DNA from: Pseudomonas fulva 12-X | Lineage (GTDB): Bacteria > Pseudomonadota > Gammaproteobacteria > Pseudomonadales > Pseudomonadaceae | Direction of reading: 5' to 3' | DNA: 64,000 bases | Assembly (NCBI RefSeq): GCF_000213805.1 | Contig: NC_015556.1 | Location: forward strand, 2,805,001 to 2,869,000 | Notes under the pieces: model-generated | Database searches by the model: none | Seen by the model: the letters and a program-made list of their open reading frames with translations, nothing else | What the model was told of the DNA's origin: nothing | Position numbers and translations under genes: made by a program | Part shown: positions 45,869 to 55,751 of the stretch, in pieces | How positions within the stretch are numbered: the first letter of the stretch is position 1 | Layout: the number at the start of each line of letters is the position of its first letter

Positions 45869-47413
45869 ATGCCCCTCTCCACCTTGCGTCGTCGCAGACG
45901 CGCCCGGCGCCTGAGCACCTCCCTGGCAGTCGCCGCGCTGCCCCTGCTGCTCGGTATCCCGCTGATGTACTGGCAGGCGGCAACGCTTCTGCAAACGCGC
46001 GCCGAGAAAAGCGCAGCCGATACCCGCAAACAGCTCGAAGCCATGCTCGACGATGCCGCCCGCGCCGCGGGTGTGGTGCTGCCGCTCGCCGGGCAGGCGT
46101 GTGACGAGGTGGTACAGACGCTGCGCAAGGAAGTGGCCGTCAGCCCGTTTTCCCGCTCGGTCAACCTTGTCAGCGGCGGCCTGATCTACTGCACCTCGCT
46201 GACCGGTGCCTATGAAAAGGTCGAAGAAACCGCCAGCTATGCCAGCGGCCAGCTACGACTGAGGGCTGGCAATGCGGTAACCCCGGATCGCGCCGTACTG
46301 GTCTACCGCCAGGCCGATGCTGAACACGGCGTGCTGGTTGGCATCGACGGCCAGCATCTGATCAACCTGCTGCAGCTCAATGGCCAGGAAGTCAGCCTGC
46401 AGATCGGCGTGGGCGAAAACTGGATTGGCCCCAATGGCCGGGTGAGCGCCCTCCCTGTCAAGGACGTCACGGAGTACGCCTCCCAGGCGCGCTCCACGCG
46501 CTATCCGTTTCAGGTCACCGCGGGCTATGCGCCGGGCGCCACGCTGCAGTACATGCTCGACCACTATCAGCCGCAGTGGTTGCTGTTCGTGATCCTGGGC
46601 GCGCTGGCCGGCGCCGGCAGCTACCGTCTCAGCCTGGGCGCCAGCTCACCTGGCAGCGCCCTTAAGCGCGCCCTGGAGGCTGACGAATTCATCCCCTATT
46701 ACCAGCCGGTGATAGACGCCGAAACCGGCACCTGGGACGGGGTCGAAACCCTGATGCGCTGGCAGCACCCCAGCGAAGGCCTTGTGCCGCCCAATCAGTT
46801 CATCCCGCTGGCCGAACGCCTGGGCCTGATCGTGCCGATGACCCACGCGCTGATGCGCCATATCCGCGAGGATTTCGCGGGGCGCGCCGAGCAGTTGCCG
46901 AAGGGGTTTCATGTCGGCATCAACATCACCGCTGCGCACTGCCAGGACCTGCAGCTGGTCGAGGAATGCCGTGAGTTTCTGGCGGCCTTCGCACCGGGGC
47001 AGATCACCCTGGTGCTCGAGCTTACCGAACGGCAGATGATCACCCCCACCGCAACCACTGCGCAGCTGTTCACCGAACTGCGCGAACTGGGCGTGCGCAT
47101 CGCCATCGATGATTTCGGCACTGGCCATTCGAGCCTGGCCTATCTGCGCGAATTTCGCATCGACATCCTGAAGATCGACCGCAGCTTCATTTCCATGGTC
47201 GACTCGCACTCCCTGTCCCGTCATCTGCTGGACAACATTCTCGACCTGGCCACCCGCCTGCAGCTGGACCTGGTTGCCGAAGGCGTGGAAAGCGCCGAGC
47301 AGGTCCAGTACCTGAGGCAACGCGGTGTGCGCTATCTGCAGGGCTTCCACTTCGCCAGACCGATGCCCGCCGCCCCGCTGTTCGATACGCTGCGCACCCC
47401 ACCGACGGTGTAG
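45869..47413 (+). CDS. CSS-motif EAL-domain cyclic-di-GMP phosphodiesterase
   Basis: A 514-aa membrane protein. A basic N-terminus (MPLSTLRRRRRARRL) precedes TM1 (about residues 16-36). The periplasmic CSS domain (about 37-225) has Cys in GQACDEV and in IYCTSLTG, expected to form a redox-sensitive disulphide. TM2 follows (about 232-250), then a cytoplasmic EAL domain (about 265-505). The EAL motif reads ETL (GVETLMRW) with the metal-binding Glu kept. NITAAHC, LELTERQ, IDDFGTGHSS, ILKIDRSF, AEGVES and LQGFHFARP are all intact, so hydrolysis of c-di-GMP is likely. The start is not firm: the ATG at 45869 lacks a good ribosome site. Confidence 0.88.
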   Translation: MPLSTLRRRRRARRLSTSLAVAALPLLLGIPLMYWQAATLLQTRAEKSAADTRKQLEAMLDDAARAAGVVLPLAGQACDEVVQTLRKEVAVSPFSRSVNLVSGGLIYCTSLTGAYEKVEETASYASGQLRLRAGNAVTPDRAVLVYRQADAEHGVLVGIDGQHLINLLQLNGQEVSLQIGVGENWIGPNGRVSALPVKDVTEYASQARSTRYPFQVTAGYAPGATLQYMLDHYQPQWLLFVILGALAGAGSYRLSLGASSPGSALKRALEADEFIPYYQPVIDAETGTWDGVETLMRWQHPSEGLVPPNQFIPLAERLGLIVPMTHALMRHIREDFAGRAEQLPKGFHVGINITAAHCQDLQLVEECREFLAAFAPGQITLVLELTERQMITPTATTAQLFTELRELGVRIAIDDFGTGHSSLAYLREFRIDILKIDRSFISMVDSHSLSRHLLDNILDLATRLQLDLVAEGVESAEQVQYLRQRGVRYLQGFHFARPMPAAPLFDTLRTPPTV

Positions 47414-47419
47414 AACAGC

Positions 47420-47446
47420 AAGCCCGGCGCTGTGGCCGGGCTTCTT
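47420..47446. terminator. Intrinsic terminator between the EAL gene and dctM
   Basis: AAGCCCGGC (47420-47428), 6-nt loop, GCCGGGCTT (47435-47443), then a T-rich tail. It lies between convergent genes. Confidence 0.78.
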
Positions 47447-47461
47447 TCTAAACGCTGAGCG

Positions 47462-48745
47462 TCAATTCATCCCCAGCCAGTTCGGCAGCGCCAGGGAAAT
47501 GAACGGCACGTACGTCACCAGGATCAGGAACGCCAGCATCACCAAGAGCCACGGCGACACGGCGCAGACCGTGCGGGTCAGCGGCATGCCGGTGACCGCC
47601 GAGGTGACGAACAGGTTGAGCCCGGTCGGCGGCGTGATCAGGCCGATTTCCATGTTCACCACCATGATGATGCCCAGGTGGATCGGGTCGATGCCCAGCT
47701 GCATGGCGATCGGGAACAGGATCGGCGCCAGGATCAGGATGATCGCCGACGGCTCCATGAAGGTCCCGGCGACCAGCAGCACGATGTTCACCACGATCAG
47801 GAACTCGATCGGGCTGAAGCCCTGATCCACCACCCAGGCGGTGATCGACTGCGGGATCTGCTCGGTGGTCAGCACGTGGGCGAACAGCATGGCGTTGGCG
47901 ATGATGAACATCAGTACCACGCTGAGCTTGCCGGCCTCGATGAACACCTTCGGGCATTCGCGAACGGTCATGTCCTTGTAGATGAAGATCGCCACGAAGG
48001 CCGCGTACACCGCCGCCACCGCCGCCGCTTCGGTCGGCGTGAACATGCCCGAGTAGATGCCGCCGAGGATGATCACGATCAGCGCCAGGCCCCAGCCGGC
48101 CTTGCGCCCCGCGGTGAGGATCTCGCCCATCGAGGCGCGTGGCAGCGACGGCATGTTCTTGACCCGGGCGATGATGTAGATGGTGATCATCAAAAACACG
48201 CCCAGCAGCAGGCCCGGCACCACGCCGGCCATGAACAGCTTGCCGACCGAGGTTTCGGTCGCGGTGGCGTAGACCACCATGACGATCGACGGCGGAATCA
48301 GGATGCCCAGGGTGCCGGCGTTACAGACGATGCCCGCGGCGAACTCCTTCTTGTAGCCCGAGCGCACCATGCCGGCGATGACGATCGAGCCGACCGCCGC
48401 CACCGTGGCCGGCGACGAGCCGCTCAGCGCCGCGAACAGCATGCACGCCAGGATCGCGGCGATCGCCAGGCCGCCCTTGATGTGGCCGACGCAGGCGTTG
48501 GCGAAATCGATCAACCGACGGGCCACGCCGCCGCTGGTCATGAACGCACCGGACAAGAGGAAGAACGGAATGGCCAGCAGCGTGTAGTGCTCGCTGGTCT
48601 CGAACAGCTTGATCGCCAGCGAACGCACCGAGTCGTTGCTGAAGAACAGGATGGTCATGGCCCCGGACAAACCCAGGGAAATCGCCACCGGAATGCCGAT
48701 GAACATCAGCGCGAACAGGGCGACGAACAGGAATGCGATGGTCAT
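47462..48745 (-). CDS. dctM: TRAP transporter large permease DctM
   Basis: A 427-aa protein with about 12 helices, the sodium-driven channel of a C4-dicarboxylate TRAP system. Family blocks include GIPVAISLGLSGAMTILFFSND, AIPFFLLSGAFMTSGGVARRLIDFANACVGHIKGGLA, GSSPATVAAVGSI and TPPTGLNLFVTSAVTGM. It overlaps dctQ by 4 bp. It is the only DctM in the window, although two DctP receptors are present. Confidence 0.94.
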   Translation of the reverse strand: MTIAFLFVALFALMFIGIPVAISLGLSGAMTILFFSNDSVRSLAIKLFETSEHYTLLAIPFFLLSGAFMTSGGVARRLIDFANACVGHIKGGLAIAAILACMLFAALSGSSPATVAAVGSIVIAGMVRSGYKKEFAAGIVCNAGTLGILIPPSIVMVVYATATETSVGKLFMAGVVPGLLLGVFLMITIYIIARVKNMPSLPRASMGEILTAGRKAGWGLALIVIILGGIYSGMFTPTEAAAVAAVYAAFVAIFIYKDMTVRECPKVFIEAGKLSVVLMFIIANAMLFAHVLTTEQIPQSITAWVVDQGFSPIEFLIVVNIVLLVAGTFMEPSAIILILAPILFPIAMQLGIDPIHLGIIMVVNMEIGLITPPTGLNLFVTSAVTGMPLTRTVCAVSPWLLVMLAFLILVTYVPFISLALPNWLGMN

Positions 48746-49374
48746 CGTTTAGCCTCCGTTTCTTCGGCGAGTTTGATGGCGTCTTCCACTTCGCCGTGAC
48801 CACCAAAACCAATCTGCTTGTCCTGAATCACCCGCACCAGCACCTGGGCGAAGCGCAGGAACATCAGGGTGAAGCCAATCGGCACGATCATTACGATGTG
48901 CCATTGCTGCACGCCGAAGCGGTCCAGGTCCTCGGCGCCGGTGCCGAGGGTGAACAGCAGTGCGACCCACTGCTCGCTGGAGTAGGCCATCAGCGCGCAG
49001 TAACCCAGGCAGATGAGCAGCGCGACAATGGCCACGGCCTTCTGCAAGGCGGGCTGGAACATGCGCACCAGCAGGTCGACGCCGATGTGCGCACCGATGC
49101 GCACGCCCCAGGCCAGGCCGACGAAGATCAGCCAGCCGAACATGGCCTTGGTCAGGGCCACGCTCCAGGTCATTTCCTGGGCGACGTAGAGGATGCCGTC
49201 GCCGATGGCGAACATGGCATCGCTGCCGAACGGCAGCACATCGCCCAGGACGTAGAAAACACCGTAAAGGTTGTTGAATACCACGTACGAGAAGGTGACC
49301 AGGGTCATCGCCCCGAGCAGGAACGCCACAGCGGCTTCCTCGAGGTGATTCCACAGGCGCTGCAACGCATTCAT
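48742..49374 (-). CDS. dctQ: TRAP transporter small permease DctQ
   Basis: A 210-aa protein with four helices (about residues 12-32, 60-78, 100-118 and 145-168). It starts MNALQRLWNHLEEAAVAFLLGAMTLVTFSYVVFNN and has the DctQ-type WGVRIGAHIGVDLLV block. The C-terminal tail is charged. It partners DctM, with which it overlaps, and follows dctP1 after a 245-bp gap containing a REP half-element. Confidence 0.9.
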   Translation of the reverse strand: MNALQRLWNHLEEAAVAFLLGAMTLVTFSYVVFNNLYGVFYVLGDVLPFGSDAMFAIGDGILYVAQEMTWSVALTKAMFGWLIFVGLAWGVRIGAHIGVDLLVRMFQPALQKAVAIVALLICLGYCALMAYSSEQWVALLFTLGTGAEDLDRFGVQQWHIVMIVPIGFTLMFLRFAQVLVRVIQDKQIGFGGHGEVEDAIKLAEETEAKR

Positions 49375-49559
49375 CAGCGGTCTCCCAGGGAGGGTTGTTG
49401 TAATTGTTCTGGCCAGCCGACTCTAACCCCGGCCTGGCGAGGCGAATATTCACGATTGGTAAACGCGGCCTTCGGCCTGGGTGAATAGGCGCGGGATTAC
49501 GCAGGTGGGCTGTCGCAGGTCACCGCCCCCTCCACGCTAGATGCCCAAAGCATCAACTG

Positions 49560-49583
49560 GTGGGAGCGGGCCATGCCCGCGAA
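49560..49583. repeat. Lone REP arm between dctQ and dctP1
   Basis: 24 nt identical to the left arm of the palindrome at 28851-28903; the partner arm is missing or decayed. It falls inside the dctP-dctQ operon, after the receptor gene. Confidence 0.8.
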
Positions 49584-49619
49584 TCGATCACGAGTACGTG
49601 GCAAACATGAGATGCAGCC

Positions 49620-50693
<1,074 letters not shown>

Positions 50694-50714
50694 CTACTTG
50701 AGCCCCAAGGCCGA

Positions 50715-51632
50715 CTAAATTCTTGATTGGCCAAGCCCGCCTTCGCCATTGCCGAAGGCAAGGTGATCGACCATCTGCCGGGCGATCAGCGACAGGCTGT
50801 CGTACTGGCGCACGCAGATGTTCAACTCGCGCACCGCCCAGGCATCTTCGATCGCCACCGCACGCACTGCCATGCTCGGCAGATAGGTACGCACCGCCTG
50901 CTCGGGCAGCACGCCGATGCCCAGCCCGGTATGGATCATCCGGCAGATGGCCTCGAAGCTGCGCACCTGGATGCGTACCCGCAGGTGCACACCCGCCTGC
51001 TGCGCGGCTTCGCTGAGCAGGCTGTGCAGCGAGGCCTCCTTCTGCAGGCCGATAAAGTCGTAGCCGACGGTTTCCGACAGCGTCACCCGCTCGCGGGCCG
51101 CCAGCGGATGCCCGCTGGGTACCACCAGCACCAGGCGGTCGTGACGGTAGGGAAACACCTGCACGCCATCGGCCTGCACATGGCCGGCGAAGATGCCGAT
51201 ATCGGTCAGCCCTTCGCGCACCGCGTGGATTATTTCGCTGCTGACCCGCTCTTCCAGGTCGATACGAATCTGTGGGTGCTGGGCGCTGAAGGCCGCCAGG
51301 TCCTCGGGCAGAAAGGCGATCACCGCCGAGGTGTTGGCGTGGATGCGCACGTGGCCGTTGATCCCCTCGCTGAACTCGCTGAGGTCGGCCTGCATGTGCT
51401 GGATGTTGTCCAGCAGGTTGCGCGCATGGTGCAGCAGCGCATCGCCGGCCGGCGTCAGCGCCACGCCCTTGGGCTGGCGATACAGCAAGGGGGTGCGCAG
51501 GTGCGCTTCGAGATCGCTGATGCGCTTGCTCACCGCCGCCAGCGCCAGGTGCTCACGCTCGGCGGCGCGGGTCAGGCTGCGCTCATCGGCGATGGCGACA
51601 AATAACTTGAGGGTGGTGAAATCCACGCGCAT
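50715..51632 (-). CDS. LysR family transcriptional regulator
   Basis: A 305-aa LysR protein. The N-terminal winged helix-turn-helix (residues 1-65) reads MRVDFTTLKLFVAIADERSLTRAAEREHLALAAVSKRISDLEAHL; a periplasmic-binding-protein-like effector domain follows. The ATG at 51632 has GGAG 6 bp upstream; the in-frame ATG 24 codons earlier would place extra residues before a canonical start. It is divergent from the CoA-transferase gene, with a T-N11-A box between. It probably controls both the CoA-transferase/lyase operon and the TRAP genes downstream of it. Confidence 0.9.
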   Translation of the reverse strand: MRVDFTTLKLFVAIADERSLTRAAEREHLALAAVSKRISDLEAHLRTPLLYRQPKGVALTPAGDALLHHARNLLDNIQHMQADLSEFSEGINGHVRIHANTSAVIAFLPEDLAAFSAQHPQIRIDLEERVSSEIIHAVREGLTDIGIFAGHVQADGVQVFPYRHDRLVLVVPSGHPLAARERVTLSETVGYDFIGLQKEASLHSLLSEAAQQAGVHLRVRIQVRSFEAICRMIHTGLGIGVLPEQAVRTYLPSMAVRAVAIEDAWAVRELNICVRQYDSLSLIARQMVDHLAFGNGEGGLGQSRI

Positions 51633-51708
51633 GGCGGGCTCCGCTTCGTGGTTGGCGAAAGAGGCTGGCCCGCGGCAAGGGCTGCGAACCGATGGCGGCA
51701 CCATATGC

Positions 51709-51725
51709 CTTCGCGTCGCACGAAG
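51709..51725. promoter_or_regulatory. Candidate LysR operator
   Basis: CTTCG-N7-CGAAG inverted repeat containing T-N11-A, in the 179-bp space between the LysR gene and the divergent CoA-transferase gene. It is the best dyad in that interval. Confidence 0.55.
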
Positions 51726-51811
51726 CCAGACTTGGCGATTGACTGATTGCGGCGAGCCGCGTGGTGGGCGATGCTCGGCGCCATCGAACCCAAGTCATCG
51801 GGAAGCCGCAC

Positions 51812-53017
51812 ATGCCTGCCACCACAACCGTTGCACCCATGGCCCTGGCCGGCCTCAAGGTCATCGAAATGGGCCAGCTCATCGCCGGCCCGTTCGCCAG
51901 CAAGCTGCTCGGCGAATTTGGCGCCGACGTGATCAAGATCGAGCCGCCTGGCGTCGGCGACCCGCTGCGCAAGTGGCGCAAAATCAAGGACGGCACCTCG
52001 CTGTGGTGGCACGTGCAGTCGCGCAACAAGCGCTCGCTGACCCTCGACCTGAAGCAGGCCGAAGCCCAGGACATCGTCCGCCAGTTGGTGGCCGAGGCCG
52101 ATATCCTGGTGGAGAACTTCCGCCCCGGCACGCTGGAAGGCTGGGGCCTGGGTTATGACGCGCTGAAGGCGATCAACCCACGGCTGATCATGCTGCGCAT
52201 CTCAGGCTACGGGCAGACAGGCCCCTACCGCGACCTGCCCGGTTTCGGGGTGATCGGCGAAGCCATGGGCGGCCTGCGCCACCTTTCCGGCTACCCCGGC
52301 CAGGCGCCGGTGCGCGTGGGCATCAGCATCGGCGATTCGCTGTCGTCGCTTTACGGAGTGATCGGCGTGCTGCTGGCCCTGCAGGAGCGGGCACGCAGCG
52401 GTGAAGGTCAGGAGATCGACGTGGCGCTGTACGAGTCGGTATTCGCCATGATGGAAAGCCTGATCCCCGAGTACGACGCCTTCGGCTACATCCGCGAACC
52501 GGCGGGCAGCGCCCTGCCCGGCATCACACCGTCCAACTCCTACCCCTGCAACGACGGCAGCTACGTGCTGATCGCCGGCAATGGCGACAGCATCTACAAA
52601 CGCCTGATGACCCTGATCGGCCGCGACGACCTGGGCAACGACCCGCGCCTGGCGCAAAACGACGGCCGCAGCCAGCACGCCGAACTGATCGATACCGCGA
52701 TTGGCGAATGGACAGCGCAGCGCGGCCGCGACGAAGTGATCGAAGCGCTCAAGGGCGCCCGCGTACCGGCCGGCTATCCCTACACCGCCGCCGATATCGT
52801 GCAGGATCCCCACTACCTGGCACGGCAGATGATCGAGGCGGTGCAGACGCCCGTCGGCCCGCTCAAGGTGCCAGGCGTACTACCCAAACTCAGCCGCACG
52901 CCGGGGCGCATTGGCACGGGCGGCCCGCAGCTCGGCGAGCACAGCGAAGACATCCTCGCCGGCCTCGGCCTGAGCGCCGAACAGGTCGCCGGCCTGCGCG
53001 AGCGCGGGATCATCTAG
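51812..53017 (+). CDS. Class III CoA-transferase (CaiB/BaiF), HMG/glutarate-type candidate
   Basis: A 401-aa enzyme moving CoA between acyl-CoA and a free acid. Family blocks are GLKVIEMGQLIAGPFASKLLGEFGADVIKIEPPGVGDPLR, NKRSLTLDLK, LVENFRPGTLEGWGLG and RISGYGQTGPYRDLPGFG. The likely catalytic Asp is D175 in SIGDSLSSL, aligned by eye with D169 of formyl-CoA transferase. GGAAG lies 6 bp before the ATG at 51812. It is followed by an HMG-CoA-lyase-family gene, so the acid is probably 3-hydroxy-3-methylglutarate or a close relative such as citramalate. The specificity is inference. Confidence 0.88.
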   Translation: MPATTTVAPMALAGLKVIEMGQLIAGPFASKLLGEFGADVIKIEPPGVGDPLRKWRKIKDGTSLWWHVQSRNKRSLTLDLKQAEAQDIVRQLVAEADILVENFRPGTLEGWGLGYDALKAINPRLIMLRISGYGQTGPYRDLPGFGVIGEAMGGLRHLSGYPGQAPVRVGISIGDSLSSLYGVIGVLLALQERARSGEGQEIDVALYESVFAMMESLIPEYDAFGYIREPAGSALPGITPSNSYPCNDGSYVLIAGNGDSIYKRLMTLIGRDDLGNDPRLAQNDGRSQHAELIDTAIGEWTAQRGRDEVIEALKGARVPAGYPYTAADIVQDPHYLARQMIEAVQTPVGPLKVPGVLPKLSRTPGRIGTGGPQLGEHSEDILAGLGLSAEQVAGLRERGII

Positions 53018-53032
53018 CACTCGCCCCTGTAG

Positions 53033-53145
53033 GGTGGACAACGCGAAGCTTGTCCACCATAGCCCCATCAACCAGGGCATCTAGATCACGTCTGCAATCA
53101 CTCGATGATCGCAATGGTGGATGAAAAGAGCGTCATCCACCCTAC
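53033..53145. repeat. Pair of GTAGGGTGGA-type hairpins
   Basis: Two short hairpins, GGTGGACAA/TTGTCCACC (53033-53058) and GGTGGATGA/TCATCCACC (53116-53141), are arranged so that the outer ends read GTAGGGTGGA and TCCACCCTAC. It is a REP-like doublet between the CoA-transferase and lyase genes. Confidence 0.65.
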
Positions 53146-53164
53146 TAACCACCAGGATTCCCTC

Positions 53165-54100
53165 ATGACAAAACGCCTTTATATCCAAGACGTCGCCACC
53201 CGCGACGGCTTCCAGATCGAAGCCAGCTTCGTGCCGACCGACGCCAAAATCGACCTGATCGACAGGCTGTCGCAAACCGGCCTGGCGAAGATCGAGGTCA
53301 CCTCCTTCACCTCGCCCAAGGCCATCCCCAACCTGCGCGATGCCGAAGAAGTGATGCGCGGCATCCAGCGCGTGGCAGGCGTGGAATACACCGTGCTGGT
53401 GCCCAACGTGCGTGGCTGCGAGCGGGCGCTGTCCTGCGAGGTGGACGAAATCAACCTGGTGATGTCGGCCAGCGACACCCACGGCGTGGCCAACCTGCGC
53501 ATGACGCCTGAGCAGTCGCTCATGCAGTTCCGCGAGATCATCGAGGTCACCCGTGGCAGCGGCGTGTTCATCAACGCCTCGCTGTCGACCACCTTCGGCT
53601 GCCCATTCGAGGGCGAGGTGCCGGAAACCCGCGTGCATGAGTTGACCGAGCGTTTGCTGGAAATCGGCGTGCAGGGCGTGACCCTCTGCGACACCACCGG
53701 CATGGCCGACCCGGCCCAGGTCGAGCGCATCTGTCGCGAGTCGCTGCAGCGCTGGCCCGAAGCAGTGTTCACCGCGCACTTTCACAATACCCGCGGCATG
53801 GGCCTGGCCAATGCCCTGGCGGCGCTGAACGCCGGCATCGACCGTTTCGACGCTTCGCTCGGCGGCCTGGGCGGCTGCCCCTATGCGCCCGGTGCCAGCG
53901 GCAATATCTGCACCGAGGACCTGGTGCACATGTTCCAGCGCATGGGCCTGAAAACCGGCGTGAACCTCGATGCCCTGCTCGACGCCGCCACCACCCTGCC
54001 CGAGTTGATCGGCCACGACGTACCCGGCGCGATCCTCAAGGCCGGCAAGTCGGACCGTCGTTATCCAAAGCCGAAATGGATGAGCGAAGGCAACGCCTGA
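53165..54100 (+). CDS. Hydroxymethylglutaryl-CoA lyase family protein
   Basis: A 311-aa TIM-barrel lyase. Visible marks are the metal/substrate motif TRDGFQ near the N-terminus, EVTSF, the metal-binding AHFHNTRG, and the Cys-containing loop GLGGCPYAPGASGN that is the HMG-CoA lyase signature. The reaction would be HMG-CoA to acetyl-CoA plus acetoacetate; a related 3-hydroxy acyl-CoA such as citramalyl-CoA is possible. The start at 53165 (MTKRLYIQD) fits the family; an ATG 20 codons earlier lies inside the repeat. No leucine-catabolism (liu) genes are adjacent, so this looks like a dedicated route for an imported acid. Confidence 0.9.
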   Translation: MTKRLYIQDVATRDGFQIEASFVPTDAKIDLIDRLSQTGLAKIEVTSFTSPKAIPNLRDAEEVMRGIQRVAGVEYTVLVPNVRGCERALSCEVDEINLVMSASDTHGVANLRMTPEQSLMQFREIIEVTRGSGVFINASLSTTFGCPFEGEVPETRVHELTERLLEIGVQGVTLCDTTGMADPAQVERICRESLQRWPEAVFTAHFHNTRGMGLANALAALNAGIDRFDASLGGLGGCPYAPGASGNICTEDLVHMFQRMGLKTGVNLDALLDAATTLPELIGHDVPGAILKAGKSDRRYPKPKWMSEGNA

Positions 54101-54110
54101 TAATTCATCC

Positions 54111-54181
54111 GTAGCCTGCGGTTGAGCGCAGCGATACCCAGCAAACCAGCCCCGGGTATCACTTCGTTCAACCCGGGCTAC
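54111..54181. repeat. Imperfect inverted repeat, GTAGC...GCTAC family, full copy
   Basis: 71 bp beginning GTAGCCTGCGGTTGAGCGC and ending with the complementary GTTCAACCCGGGCTAC, with ATACCC/GGGTAT inside. Related copies lie at 59025-59081 and (half) at 28924-28955. It is located between convergent genes. Confidence 0.7.
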
Positions 54182-54220
54182 CCAGGCAGGGTCACCACGA
54201 CGCCTGCAAGCAGTCAGTCA

Positions 54221-55750
54221 TCAATGCCCACCACCCGACTCCGCCGCGCCCTTGGCCGAAAACGGTGGTTTGGCCAGGTAGATGATCAGGATCAGGCCGA
54301 AGAACAGCCAGCCCATCAGGGTGAAGTAGTCCACCGTGGAGAGCATGTAGGCCTGGCTTTCCACCACCCGGTCGATCTGCATGTAGGCCGATTGCGAGGC
54401 GCCGCCGAGCTGTTCCAGGTACTGGTGGGTGGCCGGGTCATAAGCCGTGACGTGCTCGGTCAGCTGGGCGTGGTGGTAGATCTCCCGGCGGTGCCAGATC
54501 CAGGTGGTCAGCGACGAGGCGAAGCTGCCGCCCAGCACGCGCAGAAAGGTGGCCAGGCCCGAGCCGTCGGCGATGTCCTTGGGTGGCAGGCTGGAAAGCA
54601 GGATGCTGGTGGTCGGCATGAAGAACAGCGCGATCCCCAGGCCCATGAACACCTGCACCTCGGCGATGTGCCGGTAATCCACCTCGGTGTTGAACGAGGC
54701 GCGCATGAAGCACGAGGCGCCGATCACCAGGAACGAGCCGCCGGCCAGCAGGCGCAGGTCGAACTTGTGGGCGTACTTGCCCACCAGTGGCGACAGGAAC
54801 AGCGGCAGGATGCCGATCGGTGCCGCTGCCAGCCCGGCCCAGATCGGCGTGTAGCCCAGCTGGGTCTGCAGCCATTGGGGCAGCAGCAGGTTGATGCCGA
54901 AGAAGCCCGAGTAACCGAGCACCAGCGCCAGGGTGCCGAAGGTGAAGTTGCGGTACATGAACAGGCGCAGGTTGATGATCGGGTGCTTGTCGGTCAGCTC
55001 CCAGATCACCAGCGCGATCAGCGACACCACCGAAATGGCCGTGCCGATCTGGATGAAGGTCGACTCGAACCAGTCCAGGTCGTTGCCCTTGTCGAGCACC
55101 ACCTGCAGCACGCCGACGCCGAGCACCAGCAGCATCAGCCCGACGTAGTCGATGGGCTGGTGCTCGGTGGTTTCCGGGCGGTTGCGCATCTGCGTCCAGA
55201 CCACCAGGGTGGCGAGGATGCCGATCGGTACGTTGATGAAGAAGATCCACGGCCAGCTGTAGCTGTCGGTGATCCAGCCACCGGCGATCGGCCCGATGAT
55301 CGGCGCCACCACCGTGACCATCGCCAGCAACGCCAGGGCCATGCCTCGTTTGGCGCTGGGAAAGATCGCCAGCAGCAGCGTCTGCGCCATCGGGTAAAGC
55401 GGGCCGGCGACCAGTCCCTGCAGGGCGCGGAATACCACCAGCTCGGGCATCGAGCGGGCGATGCCGCACAGGAACGAGGTGATCACGAACAGCACCACCG
55501 CGGCGAGGAACAGTTTCACCTCGCCGAAGCGCCGCGCCAGCCAGCCGGTCAGCGGCAAGGCGATGGCGTTGCATACGGCGAACGAGGTGATCACCCAGGT
55601 GCCCTGCTCCGAACTGACGCCCAGGTTGCCGGAAATGGTCGGCAGCGCGACGTTGGCGATAGTGGTGTCGAGCACCTGCATGAAGGTCGCCAGGGAGATA
55701 CCGATGGTGGCCAGCAACATGCTGGCCGGACGGAAATTGGCGTCGCTCAT
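54221..55750 (-). CDS. emrB: EmrB/QacA-type MFS drug efflux permease
   Basis: A 509-aa, 14-helix DHA2-family exporter. Marks include TFMQVLDTTIANVALPTISGNLG in TM1, the motif C region PMAQTLLLAIFPSAKRGMALAL and GPIAGGWITDSYSWPWIFFINVPIGI in TM5. It forms a tripartite pump with EmrA and the outer-membrane factor encoded upstream. It starts 1 bp after the emrA stop. Confidence 0.92.
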   Translation of the reverse strand: MSDANFRPASMLLATIGISLATFMQVLDTTIANVALPTISGNLGVSSEQGTWVITSFAVCNAIALPLTGWLARRFGEVKLFLAAVVLFVITSFLCGIARSMPELVVFRALQGLVAGPLYPMAQTLLLAIFPSAKRGMALALLAMVTVVAPIIGPIAGGWITDSYSWPWIFFINVPIGILATLVVWTQMRNRPETTEHQPIDYVGLMLLVLGVGVLQVVLDKGNDLDWFESTFIQIGTAISVVSLIALVIWELTDKHPIINLRLFMYRNFTFGTLALVLGYSGFFGINLLLPQWLQTQLGYTPIWAGLAAAPIGILPLFLSPLVGKYAHKFDLRLLAGGSFLVIGASCFMRASFNTEVDYRHIAEVQVFMGLGIALFFMPTTSILLSSLPPKDIADGSGLATFLRVLGGSFASSLTTWIWHRREIYHHAQLTEHVTAYDPATHQYLEQLGGASQSAYMQIDRVVESQAYMLSTVDYFTLMGWLFFGLILIIYLAKPPFSAKGAAESGGGH

Positions 55751-55751
55751 G

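Noticed and set aside
51812..53017. Apparent loss of catalytic Asp in the CoA-transferase (GFG in place of GFD in the PGFG segment)
   Set aside because: Counting against formyl-CoA transferase as I remember it places the catalytic Asp further on, in the SIGDS segment, and that residue (D175) is present.
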